Shown: piece after piece, positions 1-9,271 of the stretch | How positions within the stretch are numbered: position 1 is the stretch's first letter | Layout: each line of letters opens with the position of its first letter | Source of the DNA: Streptomyces naganishii JCM 4654 | GTDB taxonomy: Bacteria > Actinomycetota > Actinomycetes > Streptomycetales > Streptomycetaceae | Reading direction: 5' to 3' | DNA: 64,000 bases | Assembly (NCBI RefSeq): GCF_014650575.1 | Contig: NZ_BMVF01000012.1 | Span: 124,001 to 188,000, forward strand | Notes under the pieces: model-generated | Told to the model about the DNA's origin: nothing | The model's input: only the letters and a program-made list of their open reading frames with translations | The model's database searches: none | Program-made: the position numbers and the translations under genes

Positions 1-804
1 GCCGAGCTCGCCGGCCGGCTCCGGCTCGTCGGGCCCGACGGCAGGCGCAGGCAGCCCCCGGGCGAGCCGCCCGCCCTCGTCCTCGTGGCCCACGGCAGCC
101 GCGACCCGCGCGCGCTGCGCACCGTACGGGCCCTGATGGACCGGGTGAGCCGGACGCGGCCCGGCCTGTCCGTGCACCTCGGGCACATCGAGATCGACGA
201 GCCGCCGCTGTCCGGCACCCTCGCGGCCCTGGGCGCGACCGACGCCGTACTGGTGCCGCTGCTGCTCAGTCCCGGGCACCACGTGAAGCGGGACATCCCC
301 GAGATGGCGGCCGCCTCACCGGCACGCGCGCGCGTGGCCGCGCCGCTCGGGCCGCACCCGCTGCTCGTGGAGACCCTGTACGACCGGCTCACCGAGGCCG
401 GCTGGCCCGCACGGACCGACGCGGCCACGCGCCGCGCGAGCGCGGTGGTGCTGGCCGCCGCCGGGTCGCGCGACCCCGACTCGGCGGCCGGCACCCGCCG
501 CACCGCGCGGCTCCTCGCCGACCGCCTGGGCGTGCCGGTCGTCCCGGCCTACGCCTCCGCCGCCGCGCCCACCGTCCCGGCCGCCCTGCGGGCTCTGGCC
601 GCCCGGGGCCGTCACCGCGTCGCCGTCGCCTCCTGCTTCACCGCGCCGGGCCGCTTCGCCACCCAGTGCGCCGAGGCCGCCCCCTGGATCGCCTCCGCCC
701 CGCTGGGCGACCACCCGGCCATGGCCCGCCTGGTCCTGCACCGCTACGACCGGACCGTCGCCGCCCCCGGCACGCCGACGGAGCCCGCCCTCGCCTCGGC
801 CTGA
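1..804 (+). CDS. CbiX/SirB-type sirohydrochlorin chelatase, 5' partial
   Basis: The frame is open to the first base of the window, so the true start lies upstream; the internal GTG at 85 falls inside the first conserved strand and is not the start. The visible part carries the VAHGSRDP motif typical of CbiX/SirB class II chelatases, whose His binds metal. A second, degenerate copy further on (AAAGSRDPDS) lacks that His, so the protein looks like a fused two-lobe chelatase with one active lobe. Such enzymes insert Fe or Co into sirohydrochlorin in the cytoplasm during siroheme or cobalamin synthesis. In actinomycetes they often sit beside sulfite or nitrite reductase genes, but that side is outside the window. 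The metal specificity cannot be read from the sequence. Confidence 0.85.
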   Translation, partial: AELAGRLRLVGPDGRRRQPPGEPPALVLVAHGSRDPRALRTVRALMDRVSRTRPGLSVHLGHIEIDEPPLSGTLAALGATDAVLVPLLLSPGHHVKRDIPEMAAASPARARVAAPLGPHPLLVETLYDRLTEAGWPARTDAATRRASAVVLAAAGSRDPDSAAGTRRTARLLADRLGVPVVPAYASAAAPTVPAALRALAARGRHRVAVASCFTAPGRFATQCAEAAPWIASAPLGDHPAMARLVLHRYDRTVAAPGTPTEPALASA

Positions 805-844
805 CCCCCGAGGCCGGGGAAACCGAGGGTGACCCCGGCGGTGC

Positions 845-882
845 GAAACGGACGGTGCCCCCAGCCGCGGGAAACGGACGGT
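845..882. repeat. 12-bp direct repeat upstream of the MITE
   Basis: GAAACGGACGGT occurs at 845-856 and again at 871-882, each followed by a C-rich tail. It lies just after the chelatase gene. Its role is unknown; it could be part of a terminator or operator region. Confidence 0.4.
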
Positions 883-910
883 CACCCCCCGATTGTCGGT
901 GCCTGCACCG

Positions 911-1129
911 AGGGCCTGTCCGGCGGATCACGCCGCAGACGCGGGGTCTGGCACGCCCATCTGCGGCGTTGTCGTCGGTTGCCGACTCCCCCAAGCTCTT
1001 GACGAGCAAGGGGGGACCCCCATCGCGTCGCCGCCCTCCTCCGCCTTGCATCTGGACGCACCAGACCCCGCTCACCCGGGTCGACCGGTGCCGTGACTTT
1101 CCTGCGGTCTGATCCGCCGGACAGGCCCT
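911..1129. mobile_element. MITE-like element, copy 1 (219 bp)
   Basis: Perfect 20-bp terminal inverted repeats lie at 911-930 and 1110-1129 (AGGGCCTGTCCGG... at the left end). There is no coding capacity; the short ORFs across it look accidental. The interior shares blocks with a second element at 50113-50274: a GCGGCGTTGTCGTCGGTTGC block, a CGCCCTCCTCCGCCTTGC block and a CACCAGACCCCGCT block. Outer bases are CCCTAA on the right, while the left flank is not TTA. It fills most of the 336-bp gap between the chelatase and dgt. Its right end is 11 bp from the dgt start codon. It looks non-autonomous; no transposase is in the window. Confidence 0.75.
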
Positions 1130-1140
1130 AATGTCGAGGC

Positions 1141-2475
1141 ATGGAAAGGATCGCGTCCGAGTCGGCCGAGGCCGCAGTGCCGTACGAGAATCACGTCCCG
1201 CCCGCGGGGTACGACCCGGCGGCCGTCGAGCGGTGGGCCGCCGAGCCGGACAAGCGGCCGGGGCGCACGGCGTTCCAGCGCGACCGCGCGCGGGTGCTGC
1301 ACTCGGCCGCCCTGCGAAGGCTGGCCGGCAAGACGCAGGTCGTCACCCCGGGCACCCGCAGCCAGGCCTGGGACGCCAGTCCCCGCACGCGGCTCACCCA
1401 CTCGCTGGAGTGCGCCCAGGTGGGCCGCGAACTCGGCGCCGCCCTGGGCTGCGACCCCGACCTGGTGGAGGCGGCCTGCCTCTCCCACGACCTGGGCCAC
1501 CCGCCCTTCGGGCACAACGGCGAGCAGGCGCTGAACGAGTTCGCGGCCGACTGCGGCGGCTTCGAGGGCAACGCCCAGTCGCTGCGGCTGCTCACCCGTA
1601 TCGAGCCCAAGCGGTTCGTCACCGACCCCGCCTCCGGCGAGCTCGTCAGCGTGGGCCTCAACCTCACCCGCGCCGCCTTGGACGCCGCCACCAAGTACCC
1701 CTGGCCGCGTGGTGCCCACCCCACCGACCCGGTCTCGCCGAAGTTCGGGGTCTACGAGGACGACCGGCCGGTGTTCGACTGGGTCCGCAAGGAGGCGCCG
1801 GGCACCCGCGCGTGCTTCGAGGCCCAGGTCATGGACTGGTCCGACGACGTGGCGTACTCGGTGCACGACGTGGAGGACGGCCTGCACGCGGGCCACATCG
1901 ACCCGGCCTGCCTGCAGGCCGAGCCCGAGCGGCAGGCCGTCTTCGAGGTCGCCGTCGGGAGGTACGTCCCGGCCGGCACCGACCCGGCGGAGCTGGCCGA
2001 GGCCCTCGACCGCCTCATGGAGCAGGAGTGGTGGCCGCACGGGTACGACGGCTCGGCCGTCGCCCAGGCCCGCCTGAAGGACGCCACCAGCCAGCTCATC
2101 GGCCGCTTCTGCCTGGCCGCCGAGGGCGCCACCCGGCAGACGTACGGCTCGGGCCGCCTCACCCGCTACGGCGCCGAGCTCGTCGTCCCCAGAACCACCC
2201 GAATGGAGTGCGCCGTCCTCAAGGCCGTCGCCGACCGCTACGTGATGCAGCGCGCCGAGCAGGAGCGGCTGCGCGCCGACCAGCGGATCGTGGTCGCCGA
2301 ACTCGCCGAGGCGCTCACCGCGCGGGCCCCCGCCGGCCTCGACCCGCAGTTCCGCGCGCTGTTCGCCGAGGCCCCCGACGACCGCGCCCGCAAGCGGGTG
2401 ATCGTCGACCAGATCGCCTCCCTCACCGACGCCTCCGCCCGCTCGCTTCACGCGCGCCTGACGGGGCAGCCATGA
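1141..2475 (+). CDS. dgt: Deoxyguanosinetriphosphate triphosphohydrolase-like HD-domain protein
   Basis: This 444-residue protein is a dNTP triphosphohydrolase of the HD superfamily, which cleaves dNTPs to deoxynucleoside and triphosphate and so trims cytoplasmic dNTP pools. The metal site is visible: His87 in the RLTHSLE segment, the His116-Asp117 pair in [14 protein letters not shown], and a later Asp in the [13 protein letters not shown] helix. The length fits the dGTPase type-2 family common in actinomycetes. The ATG at 1141 has a weak GAGG-like site a few bases upstream; an ATG at 1131 is out of frame. The gene precedes the FAD oxidoreductase and dnaG on the same strand, a setting linked to replication. 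The upstream MITE ends 11 bp before the start, so promoter or leader sequences must overlap it. Confidence 0.92.
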   Translation: MERIASESAEAAVPYENHVPPAGYDPAAVERWAAEPDKRPGRTAFQRDRARVLHSAALRRLAGKTQVVTPGTRSQAWDASPRTRLTHSLECAQVGRELGAALGCDPDLVEAACLSHDLGHPPFGHNGEQALNEFAADCGGFEGNAQSLRLLTRIEPKRFVTDPASGELVSVGLNLTRAALDAATKYPWPRGAHPTDPVSPKFGVYEDDRPVFDWVRKEAPGTRACFEAQVMDWSDDVAYSVHDVEDGLHAGHIDPACLQAEPERQAVFEVAVGRYVPAGTDPAELAEALDRLMEQEWWPHGYDGSAVAQARLKDATSQLIGRFCLAAEGATRQTYGSGRLTRYGAELVVPRTTRMECAVLKAVADRYVMQRAEQERLRADQRIVVAELAEALTARAPAGLDPQFRALFAEAPDDRARKRVIVDQIASLTDASARSLHARLTGQP

Positions 2476-2651
2476 CATTCACAGCGCGCTTACCGACACC
2501 CGTGATACCGGTGGGACCGGAGTGACTGCCCAGGCCCCGGCCGGGCCGCCGAGGTGACCCCCCGTGGCCTGATCGGGCCACTCCCTCTTCCCGCAGCACG
2601 CTTTCGTGCGGGACGCTCGCAGGTGGCGGCACCCTTACGAGGAGGCATCAA

Positions 2652-3917
2652 GTGGTCGACGCGGATCAGACATTCGTCATCGTCGGAGGAGGTCTCGCCG
2701 GCGCGAAGGCGGCCGAGACCCTCCGCGCGGAGGGCTTCAGCGGCCGCGTGCTCCTCATCTGCGACGAGCGCGACCACCCCTACGAACGCCCGCCGCTGTC
2801 CAAGGGCTACCTGCTCGGCAAGGAGGAGCGCGACAGCGTCTTCGTGCACGAGCCCGCCTGGTACGCGCGCAACGACATCGAGCTGCACCTCGGCCAGACC
2901 GTCGTCGCCATCGACCGCGCCGCCAAGACCGTCCACTACGGCGACGACGGCACCCACGTGCGCTACGACAAGCTGCTCCTGGCCACCGGCGCCGAGCCGC
3001 GCCGCCTGGACATCCCCGGCACCGGCCTCGCCGGCGTCCACCACCTGCGCCGCCTCGCCCACGCCGAGCGCCTCAAGGGCGTGCTGACCCACCTCGGCCG
3101 GGACAACGGCCACCTGGTGATCGCCGGCGGCGGCTGGATCGGCCTGGAGGTGGCCGCCGCGGCCCGCGAGTACGGCGCCGAGGTCACCCTCGTCGAGCCC
3201 TCCGCCACCCCGCTGCACCACGTCCTCGGCCCCGAGCTGGGCCAGCTCTTCGCCGAGCTGCACCGCGAGCACGGCGTCCGCTTCCACTTCGGCGCCCGGC
3301 TCACCGAGATCGTCGGGCAGGACGGCATGGTGCTGGCCGCCCGCACCGACGACGGCGAGGAGCACCCCTGCCACGACGTGCTCGCCGCGATCGGCGCCGC
3401 CCCGCGCGTCGCCCTCGCCGAGTCCGCGGGCCTCGAGCTGGCCCCCCGCGAGCACGGCGGCGGCATCGCGGTCGACGAGCGGCTGCGCACCTCCGACCCG
3501 GACATTTACGCGGCCGGCGACGCCGCGTCCTTCCCGCACGGGCTGTTCGGCACCCGGCTGCGGGTGGAGCACTGGGCCAACGCGCTCAACGGCGGCCCGG
3601 CCGCGGCCCGCGCGATGCTCGGCCAGGACGTCGTCTACGACCGCGTGCCCTACTTCTTCTCCGACCAGTACGACCTCGGCATGGAGTACAGCGGCTGGGC
3701 GCCGCCCGGGTCGTACGACGAGGTGGTCATCCGAGGGGACGCCGGCAAGCGCGAGTTCATCGCCTTCTGGGTGAAGGAGGGCCGGGTGCTGGCCGGGATG
3801 AACGTCAACGTGTGGGACGTCACGGACCCGATCCAGCACCTGATCCGCACGAAGGCGCGCGTGGACACGGAGGCGCTGGCCGACCCGCACGTCCCGCTGG
3901 ACAGCCTGGCCTCGTAG
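2652..3917 (+). CDS. NAD(P)/FAD-dependent oxidoreductase, ferredoxin-reductase type
   Basis: This 421-residue two-dinucleotide-fold flavoprotein resembles rhodocoxin/putidaredoxin reductases. The FAD-binding motif GGGLAG lies at residues 12-17. The NAD(P) motif GGGWIG is in the middle, followed by an acidic strand end (VTLVE) that favours NADH. The late FAD motif is DIYAAGDAAS, and a reductase C-terminal domain follows. Such enzymes pass electrons from NAD(P)H to a ferredoxin serving P450s or oxygenases; no partner ferredoxin is adjacent. The GTG start at 2652 has a clear GAGGAGG site about 8 bases upstream. It lies 39 bp ahead of dnaG with no visible terminator between them. Confidence 0.88.
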   Translation: MVDADQTFVIVGGGLAGAKAAETLRAEGFSGRVLLICDERDHPYERPPLSKGYLLGKEERDSVFVHEPAWYARNDIELHLGQTVVAIDRAAKTVHYGDDGTHVRYDKLLLATGAEPRRLDIPGTGLAGVHHLRRLAHAERLKGVLTHLGRDNGHLVIAGGGWIGLEVAAAAREYGAEVTLVEPSATPLHHVLGPELGQLFAELHREHGVRFHFGARLTEIVGQDGMVLAARTDDGEEHPCHDVLAAIGAAPRVALAESAGLELAPREHGGGIAVDERLRTSDPDIYAAGDAASFPHGLFGTRLRVEHWANALNGGPAAARAMLGQDVVYDRVPYFFSDQYDLGMEYSGWAPPGSYDEVVIRGDAGKREFIAFWVKEGRVLAGMNVNVWDVTDPIQHLIRTKARVDTEALADPHVPLDSLAS

Positions 3918-3944
3918 GAGGGAAGGAGTGTCCGACCGTCCCCG

Positions 3945-3950
3945 TAGAAT
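3945..3950 (+). promoter_or_regulatory. Putative -10 hexamer of a leaderless dnaG promoter
   Basis: TAGAAT lies exactly six bases before the dnaG GTG at 3957, which places the expected transcription start at or next to the start codon. No ribosome-binding site is at normal distance; the purine-rich GGAGGGAAGGAG is about 28 bases away. No good -35 match is visible. This arrangement is typical of leaderless actinobacterial genes. Confidence 0.5.
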
Positions 3951-3956
3951 TCACGC

Positions 3957-5879
3957 GTGGCAGGACGGATCAACGACGAGGACGTGAAGGCGGTACGGGA
4001 CGCGGTCCCGATCGACGCCGTCGTGTCCGAGTACCTCCAGCTGCGGGGCGCGGGCGGCGGCAACCTCAAGGGCCTGTGCCCGTTCCACGACGAGAAGTCC
4101 CCGTCCTTCCAGGTCAGCCCGAGCAAGGGACTCTTCCACTGCTTCGGCTGCCAGGAGGGCGGCGACACCATCACCTTCGTGATGAAGGTGGACCACCTCT
4201 CCTTCTCCGAGGCGGTCGAGCGCCTGGCCGCCCAGGCCGGCATCACGTTGCGCTACGAGGAGGGCGGGTACAACCCCGCCCACCAGCGCGGCGAGCGCAT
4301 CCGCCTGGTCGAGGCCCACAAGCTGGCCGCCGAGTGGTACGCGGAACAGCTCGCGGCCTCCCCCGAGGCCGAGACCGGCCGGGTCTTCCTCGCCGAGCGC
4401 GGCTTCGACCAGGCCGCCGCCGTCCACTTCGGCGTCGGCTACAGCCCGCAGGGCTGGGACCACCTCACCCGCTTCCTGCGCGGCAAGGGCTTCAGCGACA
4501 AGGAGCTGATCCTCTCCGGGCTCTCCCAGGAGGGCCGCCGCGGCCCCATCGACCGCTTCCGCGGCCGGCTGATGTGGCCGATCCGCGACATCGGCGGCGA
4601 GGTGGTGGGCTTCGGCGCACGCAAGCTCTACGAGGCGGACAACGGCCCGAAGTACCTCAACACCCCCGAGACCGCGATCTACAAGAAGTCCCAGGTCCTC
4701 TACGGCATCGACCTGGCCAAGAAGGAGATCGCCAAGGCCTCCCGCGCGGTCGTCGTCGAGGGCTACACCGACGTCATGGCCTGCCACCTCGCCGGGGTCA
4801 CCACCGCGATCGCCACCTGCGGCACCGCCTTCGGCGGCGACCACATCAAGATCCTGCGTCGGCTGCTGATGGACAACGGCTCGGCGCGCGTGATCTTCAC
4901 CTTCGACGGCGACGCGGCCGGGCAGAAGGCCGCCCTGCGCGCCTTCGAGGACGACCAGAAGTTCGCCGCCGAGACCTACATCGCCATCGCCCCCGACGGC
5001 ATGGACCCCTGCGAGCTGCGGCTGGCCAAGGGCGACGAGGCGGTCGCCGACCTGACCGAACCGCGCACCCCGCTCTTCGAGTTCGCGCTGCGCCAGATCG
5101 TCGCCCGCTACGACCTCGACACCCCGGCCGGCCGCGCCGCGGCGCTCGACGAGGCCGCGCCGGTCGTCGCCCGGATCAAGAACAGCGGCGCCCAGCACGA
5201 GGTCGCCGTCCAGCTCGCCGGGCTGCTCGGCATCCTCGACACCCAGTTCGTGGTCCGGCGGGTCGCCCAGCTCGCCCGCTGGGCCCGCGAGCGCGGCGGC
5301 TCCGGCCGCGGCGGCGGCCCGGACCGCCAGCAGGGCGGCCCCCGGCAGCAGTACGCAGCCGCGCGGCCCGCCGCCACGCAGGCCCGGGGCCCCGCGCTGA
5401 ACCTGCGCAACCCCGTCTTCGCCACCGAGCGGGAGCTGCTGAAGCTCGCGCTCCAGCGCCCGGAGCTGGTCTCCCCGGCCTTCGACGCGTACGGCGTCGA
5501 CGAGTTCACTGCCCCGCCCTACGCCGCCGTGCGCCAGACCATCCTCGAAGCGGGTGGCGCGGAGCACGGCGTCGGCGACCCCCAGGAGTACCTGGCCCGC
5601 GTCCGCGAGGCGGCCCCGGACGACCAGGTCCGCGCGATGGTCACCGAGCTCGCCGTCGAGGCGATCATGCACCGGGCGGTCGACGAGATGTACGCGGGCG
5701 AGGTCCTGGTCCGCGTCCGCCGCCGCGCCGTCGAACGCCGCATCCGCGACCTCAACAGCACCGTCGCCCGCCTCGGCACCGGCGGCGACCCGGCCGAACT
5801 CGCCGCGGCGCAGAACGAGTTGTGGATCCTCCAGCAGTACGACCAGGCCCTGCGCCAGCGCGGCGCGGCCGCGCTGTGA
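3957..5879 (+). CDS. dnaG: DNA primase
   Basis: This 640-residue primase makes RNA primers at the replication fork with DnaB helicase. The CHC2 zinc-binding domain is complete: Cys41, His44, Cys62 and Cys65 (CPFHDEKSPSF and FHCFGCQ). The RNA polymerase core with its TOPRIM fold follows, shown by VVVEGYTDVMACHLAG (the catalytic Glu) and FTFDGDAAGQKAA (the DxD-like metal site). A Gly/Arg/Gln-rich linker near residues 440-475 leads into the C-terminal DnaB-binding helical domain. The GTG start gives the expected MAGRINDEDV N-terminus. It is followed by an HrdA-type sigma factor, echoing the classic dnaG-rpoD pairing of the macromolecular synthesis operon. Confidence 0.97.
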   Translation: MAGRINDEDVKAVRDAVPIDAVVSEYLQLRGAGGGNLKGLCPFHDEKSPSFQVSPSKGLFHCFGCQEGGDTITFVMKVDHLSFSEAVERLAAQAGITLRYEEGGYNPAHQRGERIRLVEAHKLAAEWYAEQLAASPEAETGRVFLAERGFDQAAAVHFGVGYSPQGWDHLTRFLRGKGFSDKELILSGLSQEGRRGPIDRFRGRLMWPIRDIGGEVVGFGARKLYEADNGPKYLNTPETAIYKKSQVLYGIDLAKKEIAKASRAVVVEGYTDVMACHLAGVTTAIATCGTAFGGDHIKILRRLLMDNGSARVIFTFDGDAAGQKAALRAFEDDQKFAAETYIAIAPDGMDPCELRLAKGDEAVADLTEPRTPLFEFALRQIVARYDLDTPAGRAAALDEAAPVVARIKNSGAQHEVAVQLAGLLGILDTQFVVRRVAQLARWARERGGSGRGGGPDRQQGGPRQQYAAARPAATQARGPALNLRNPVFATERELLKLALQRPELVSPAFDAYGVDEFTAPPYAAVRQTILEAGGAEHGVGDPQEYLARVREAAPDDQVRAMVTELAVEAIMHRAVDEMYAGEVLVRVRRRAVERRIRDLNSTVARLGTGGDPAELAAAQNELWILQQYDQALRQRGAAAL

Positions 5880-6157
5880 GCGTGGCTGCGGCCCGCCGCC
5901 AAACGATCTGAGTAACCGCCCGGTCACGGACCGGACGCAAAAAGTCATCGCACGCCCCTCGTGGCAGCGATGTGTCGTACCCCACACTGGGTCCGGTGCC
6001 TGAGTCCTCGGAGCGCGGCCGATCCGTCCCCCACGGGTCCCACACCCCCGCCGCTTCGCTCATCGCGTACGGGACGGACAGCGGCGAGGCCGCCGACTCC
6101 GCCCCCCGAGTACCGCTGCCGCACAGCTCAGCAGCGAACATCCTGGAGGTCGCCCCC

Positions 6158-7306
6158 GTGCAGACCCAGACCCTCGCCCAGACCGACGTCGCCCCCGACC
6201 GCGTCATCGCGGCCGTACCCCCGCAGGACAGGGCCGGGCGCCACCCCGGGACGGAAGGCCCCGCCGAGGCCCCGTCCGAGCCGGAGGAACCTCCGGCGGG
6301 AGCGCTGGAGGGCGACGCCCCCGAGCCCGCCGAACCGGGCGACGCCCCCGAGCCCGTCGAACCGGCCCCCGCCCCCGCCCGCACCGAGTCCGGCGCGCCC
6401 TCCTCCGACCTGTTCCGCCAGTACCTGCGCGAGATCGGCCGCATCCCGCTGCTCACCGCCGCCGAGGAGGTCGAGCTCGCCCGGCGCGTGGAGGCCGGGC
6501 TGTTCGCCGAGGAGAAACTGGCCGGCACCCCCGACCTGGACTCCCAGCTCGCCCTGGACCTGGACCGCCTCGTCGTCATGGGGCGGATGGCCAAGCGCCG
6601 GCTCATCGAGGCGAACCTCCGGCTCGTCGTCTCCGTCGCCAAGCGGTACGTGGGGCGCGGGCTCACCATGCTCGACCTCGTGCAGGAGGGCAACCTCGGG
6701 CTGATCAGGGCGGTGGAGAAGTTCGACTACGCCCGCGGCTACAAGTTCTCCACCTACGCCACCTGGTGGATCCGGCAGGCCATGTCCCGGGCGCTGGCCG
6801 ACCAGGCCCGCACCATCCGGGTCCCTGTCCACGTCGTCGAGCTCATCAACCGGGTCGTGCGCGTGCAGCGCCGGATCCTCCAGGAACGGGGCTACGAGCC
6901 GACGCCCGACGAGGTCGCCGCCCATCTCGAACTGCCGCCCGAGCGGGTCAGCGAGGTGCTGCGCCTGGCCCAGGAGCCGGTCTCCCTGCACGCCCCGGTC
7001 GGCGAGGAGGACGACGTGGCCCTCGGCGACCTCATCGAGGACGGCGACGCCGCCTCCCCGGTGGAGTCCGCCGCCTTCCTGCTGCTGCGCGAGCACCTGG
7101 ACGCCGTGCTGTCGACGCTCGGGGAGCGCGAGCGCAAGGTCGTCCAGCTGCGCTACGGGCTGGCCGACGGGCGGCCGCGCACCCTGGAGGAGATAGGGCG
7201 CATCTTCGGCGTGACCCGCGAGCGGATCCGGCAGATCGAGTCCAAGACCCTCAACAAGCTGCGCGACCACGCCTTCGCCGACCAGCTGCGCGGCTACCTG
7301 GACTGA
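6158..7306 (+). CDS. hrdA: RNA polymerase sigma-70 family (group 2) factor, HrdA-like
   Basis: I start this gene at GTG 6158 because a GGAGG site lies 8 bases upstream. A longer in-frame reading from 5972 adds 62 low-complexity residues without a ribosome-binding site. The 382-residue product has an acidic, Pro/Glu-rich N-terminus, then region 1.2 ([20 protein letters not shown]), region 2 with the -10 recognition helix ([13 protein letters not shown]), region 3, and region 4.2 ([20 protein letters not shown]). It therefore recognises standard -35/-10 promoters. There is no long region 1.1, and the length fits group-2 Hrd proteins; the position after dnaG supports hrdA. A strong hairpin follows the stop. 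Assignment to HrdA rather than another Hrd paralogue is by context and length. Confidence 0.85.
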   Translation: MQTQTLAQTDVAPDRVIAAVPPQDRAGRHPGTEGPAEAPSEPEEPPAGALEGDAPEPAEPGDAPEPVEPAPAPARTESGAPSSDLFRQYLREIGRIPLLTAAEEVELARRVEAGLFAEEKLAGTPDLDSQLALDLDRLVVMGRMAKRRLIEANLRLVVSVAKRYVGRGLTMLDLVQEGNLGLIRAVEKFDYARGYKFSTYATWWIRQAMSRALADQARTIRVPVHVVELINRVVRVQRRILQERGYEPTPDEVAAHLELPPERVSEVLRLAQEPVSLHAPVGEEDDVALGDLIEDGDAASPVESAAFLLLREHLDAVLSTLGERERKVVQLRYGLADGRPRTLEEIGRIFGVTRERIRQIESKTLNKLRDHAFADQLRGYLD

Positions 7307-7309
7307 GAA

Positions 7310-7335
7310 GGGGCCGCCGCGCGGACGGCGGCCCC
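7310..7335. terminator. Bidirectional terminator between hrdA and the ABC transporter
   Basis: A perfect 10-bp GC stem (7310-7319 with 7326-7335) and 6-base loop sit in the 36-bp gap between convergent genes. There is no T-run, as is usual in Streptomyces. Confidence 0.75.
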
Positions 7336-7342
7336 CCGTGCC

Positions 7343-9271
7343 TCAGTCGACCTCCGCGACCGCCTGCGCGAACTGCGCCTTGTAGAGCCGCGCGTAGGCC
7401 CCGTCGGCCTCCAGCAGCTCGTCGTGGGCGCCCTGTTCGACGATCGAGCCGTTCTCCATGACGAGGATCGTGTCCGCGTCCCGGATCGTGGAGAGCCGGT
7501 GCGCGATGACGAACGACGTCCGGCCGTGCTGGAGTTTGGCCATCGCCTTCTGGATCAGCACCTCGGTGCGGGTGTCCACCGAGCTGGTCGCCTCGTCCAG
7601 GACCAGGATCACCGGGTCGGACAGGAACGCCCGCGCGATGGTGATGAGCTGCTTCTCACCGGCGCTCACCCCGGAGCCCTCGTCGTCGATCACCGTGTCG
7701 TAGCCCTCGGGCAGGGTGCGGATGAACCGGTCCGCGTGGGCCGCCCGCGCCGCCTCCTCGATCTCCCCGCGCGTGACCTGGCGGGAGGCTCCGTAGGCGA
7801 TGTTCTCCGCGATGGTGCCGCCGAACAGCCAGGTGTCCTGGAGCACCATGCCGATGCCGGAGCGCAGTTCGTCCCGCGACATGCGCGCGATGTCCACGCC
7901 GTCCAGGGTGATCCGCCCGCTGGTGACGTCGTAGAACCGCATCAGCAGGTTGACCAGCGTGGTCTTGCCCGCGCCGGTCGGGCCGACGATCGCGACCGTG
8001 TGACCGGGCTCGACCTTCAGGGACAGGTCCTCGATGAGCGGCTTGTCCTCGTCGTAGCGGAAGGACACGTGCTCCAGCGCGACCCGCCCGCGCAGCTGCT
8101 CCGGCCGCACGCCCGGCACCGGGTCCGCCTCCTGCTCCTCGGCGTCCAGGAGTTCGAAGATCCGCTCGGCCGAGGCGACGCCCGACTGCACCAGGTTCGC
8201 CATCGAGGCGACCTGGGTCAGCGGCATCGAGAACTGCCGCGAGTACTGGATGAACGCCTGCACGTCACCGATCGACAGCGCGCCGGAGGCCACCCTGAGC
8301 CCGCCGACGACCGCCACCAGCACGTAGTTGATGTTCGAGACGAACATCATCAGCGGCTGCATGATGCCGCTGTTGAACTGCGCCCTGAACCCGGCCTCGT
8401 ACAGCGCCTCGTTCTGCTCGGCGAACTGCCGCGCCGACTCCTCCTGCCGGCCGAACACCTTCACCAGGGTGTGCCCGGTGTACATCTCCTCGATGTGCGC
8501 GTTCAGCTTGCCGGTGGAGCGCCACTGCTGCACGAAGTGCGGCTGCGACCGCTTGCCCACGCGGGTGGCGACGACGAACGACAGCGGCACGGTCACCAGC
8601 GCGACCAGCGCCAGGATCCAGGAGACGTAGAACATCATCACCAGCACGCCGATGATGGTCAGCACCGAGTTGATGAGCTGGCCCATCGACTGCTGGAGCG
8701 TCTGCCCGATGTTGTCGATGTCGTTGGTGGCGCGCGAGAGCACCTCGCCGCGCTGGCGCTTGTCGAAGTACGACAGCGGCAGCCGCGACAGCTTCGTCTG
8801 CACGTCCTCGCGCATGCGGAACATGGTGCGGTTCACCGACCGGTTCACCAGCCGCGTCGCCACCGCCATCAGCAGGCCTGCCGCCAGGAACGTGCCGAGC
8901 GCGAACAGCAGGACCTCGCCCACGGCGCCGAAGTCGATGCCCTTGCCCGGGGTGAAGTCGGTGCCGCCCAGCATGTCGGCGATGCCGCCCTGGCCGCGCC
9001 GGCGCATCGAGTCGAGCACCTGCTCCTTGGTCAGCCCCGACGGCATCTGCCGTCCGACGATCCCGGCGAAGACCAGGTCGGTGGCCCTGCCGAGGATCTT
9101 CGGCCCGATCACGCTGAGCGTGACGCTGACGACCACGCACAGCACCAGCGCGTACATCGTGTACCGCTCGGGCCGGAAGTGCCCGAGGAGCCGCCGGCCC
9201 GACGTCTTGAAGTCCATCGAGCGGTTGTCGGGGCCGCCGCCGGCCATCATCCGCCCCATCGGCCCGGCCAT
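7343..9271 (-). CDS. ABC exporter half-transporter (catalytically intact subunit)
   Basis: This 642-residue type IV ABC exporter has an N-terminal six-helix membrane domain (about residues 40-370) and a C-terminal ATPase. The ATPase motifs are complete: Walker A GPTGAGKTTLV, signature VSAGEKQL, and Walker B ILVLDEATSSVD with the catalytic Glu. The extreme N-terminus is Met/Gly-rich, and a Gly-rich insertion lies between the first two helices. The ATG at 9271 shares one base with the stop of the upstream transporter gene (TGATG), so the two are translationally coupled and probably form a heterodimer. The substrate is unknown; lipid, peptide or drug export is usual for this family. Confidence 0.9.
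   Translation of the reverse strand: MAGPMGRMMAGGGPDNRSMDFKTSGRRLLGHFRPERYTMYALVLCVVVSVTLSVIGPKILGRATDLVFAGIVGRQMPSGLTKEQVLDSMRRRGQGGIADMLGGTDFTPGKGIDFGAVGEVLLFALGTFLAAGLLMAVATRLVNRSVNRTMFRMREDVQTKLSRLPLSYFDKRQRGEVLSRATNDIDNIGQTLQQSMGQLINSVLTIIGVLVMMFYVSWILALVALVTVPLSFVVATRVGKRSQPHFVQQWRSTGKLNAHIEEMYTGHTLVKVFGRQEESARQFAEQNEALYEAGFRAQFNSGIMQPLMMFVSNINYVLVAVVGGLRVASGALSIGDVQAFIQYSRQFSMPLTQVASMANLVQSGVASAERIFELLDAEEQEADPVPGVRPEQLRGRVALEHVSFRYDEDKPLIEDLSLKVEPGHTVAIVGPTGAGKTTLVNLLMRFYDVTSGRITLDGVDIARMSRDELRSGIGMVLQDTWLFGGTIAENIAYGASRQVTRGEIEEAARAAHADRFIRTLPEGYDTVIDDEGSGVSAGEKQLITIARAFLSDPVILVLDEATSSVDTRTEVLIQKAMAKLQHGRTSFVIAHRLSTIRDADTILVMENGSIVEQGAHDELLEADGAYARLYKAQFAQAVAEVD

Noticed and set aside
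666-1112. Short + strand ORFs across the chelatase end and first MITE
   Set aside because: Composition is Pro/Arg-rich, there is no ribosome-binding site, and they run through the inverted repeat; they are accidental.
5972-6157. 62-residue N-terminal extension of the HrdA-type sigma factor
   Set aside because: No ribosome-binding site at 5972 and low-complexity composition; GTG 6158 has GGAGG at ideal spacing.
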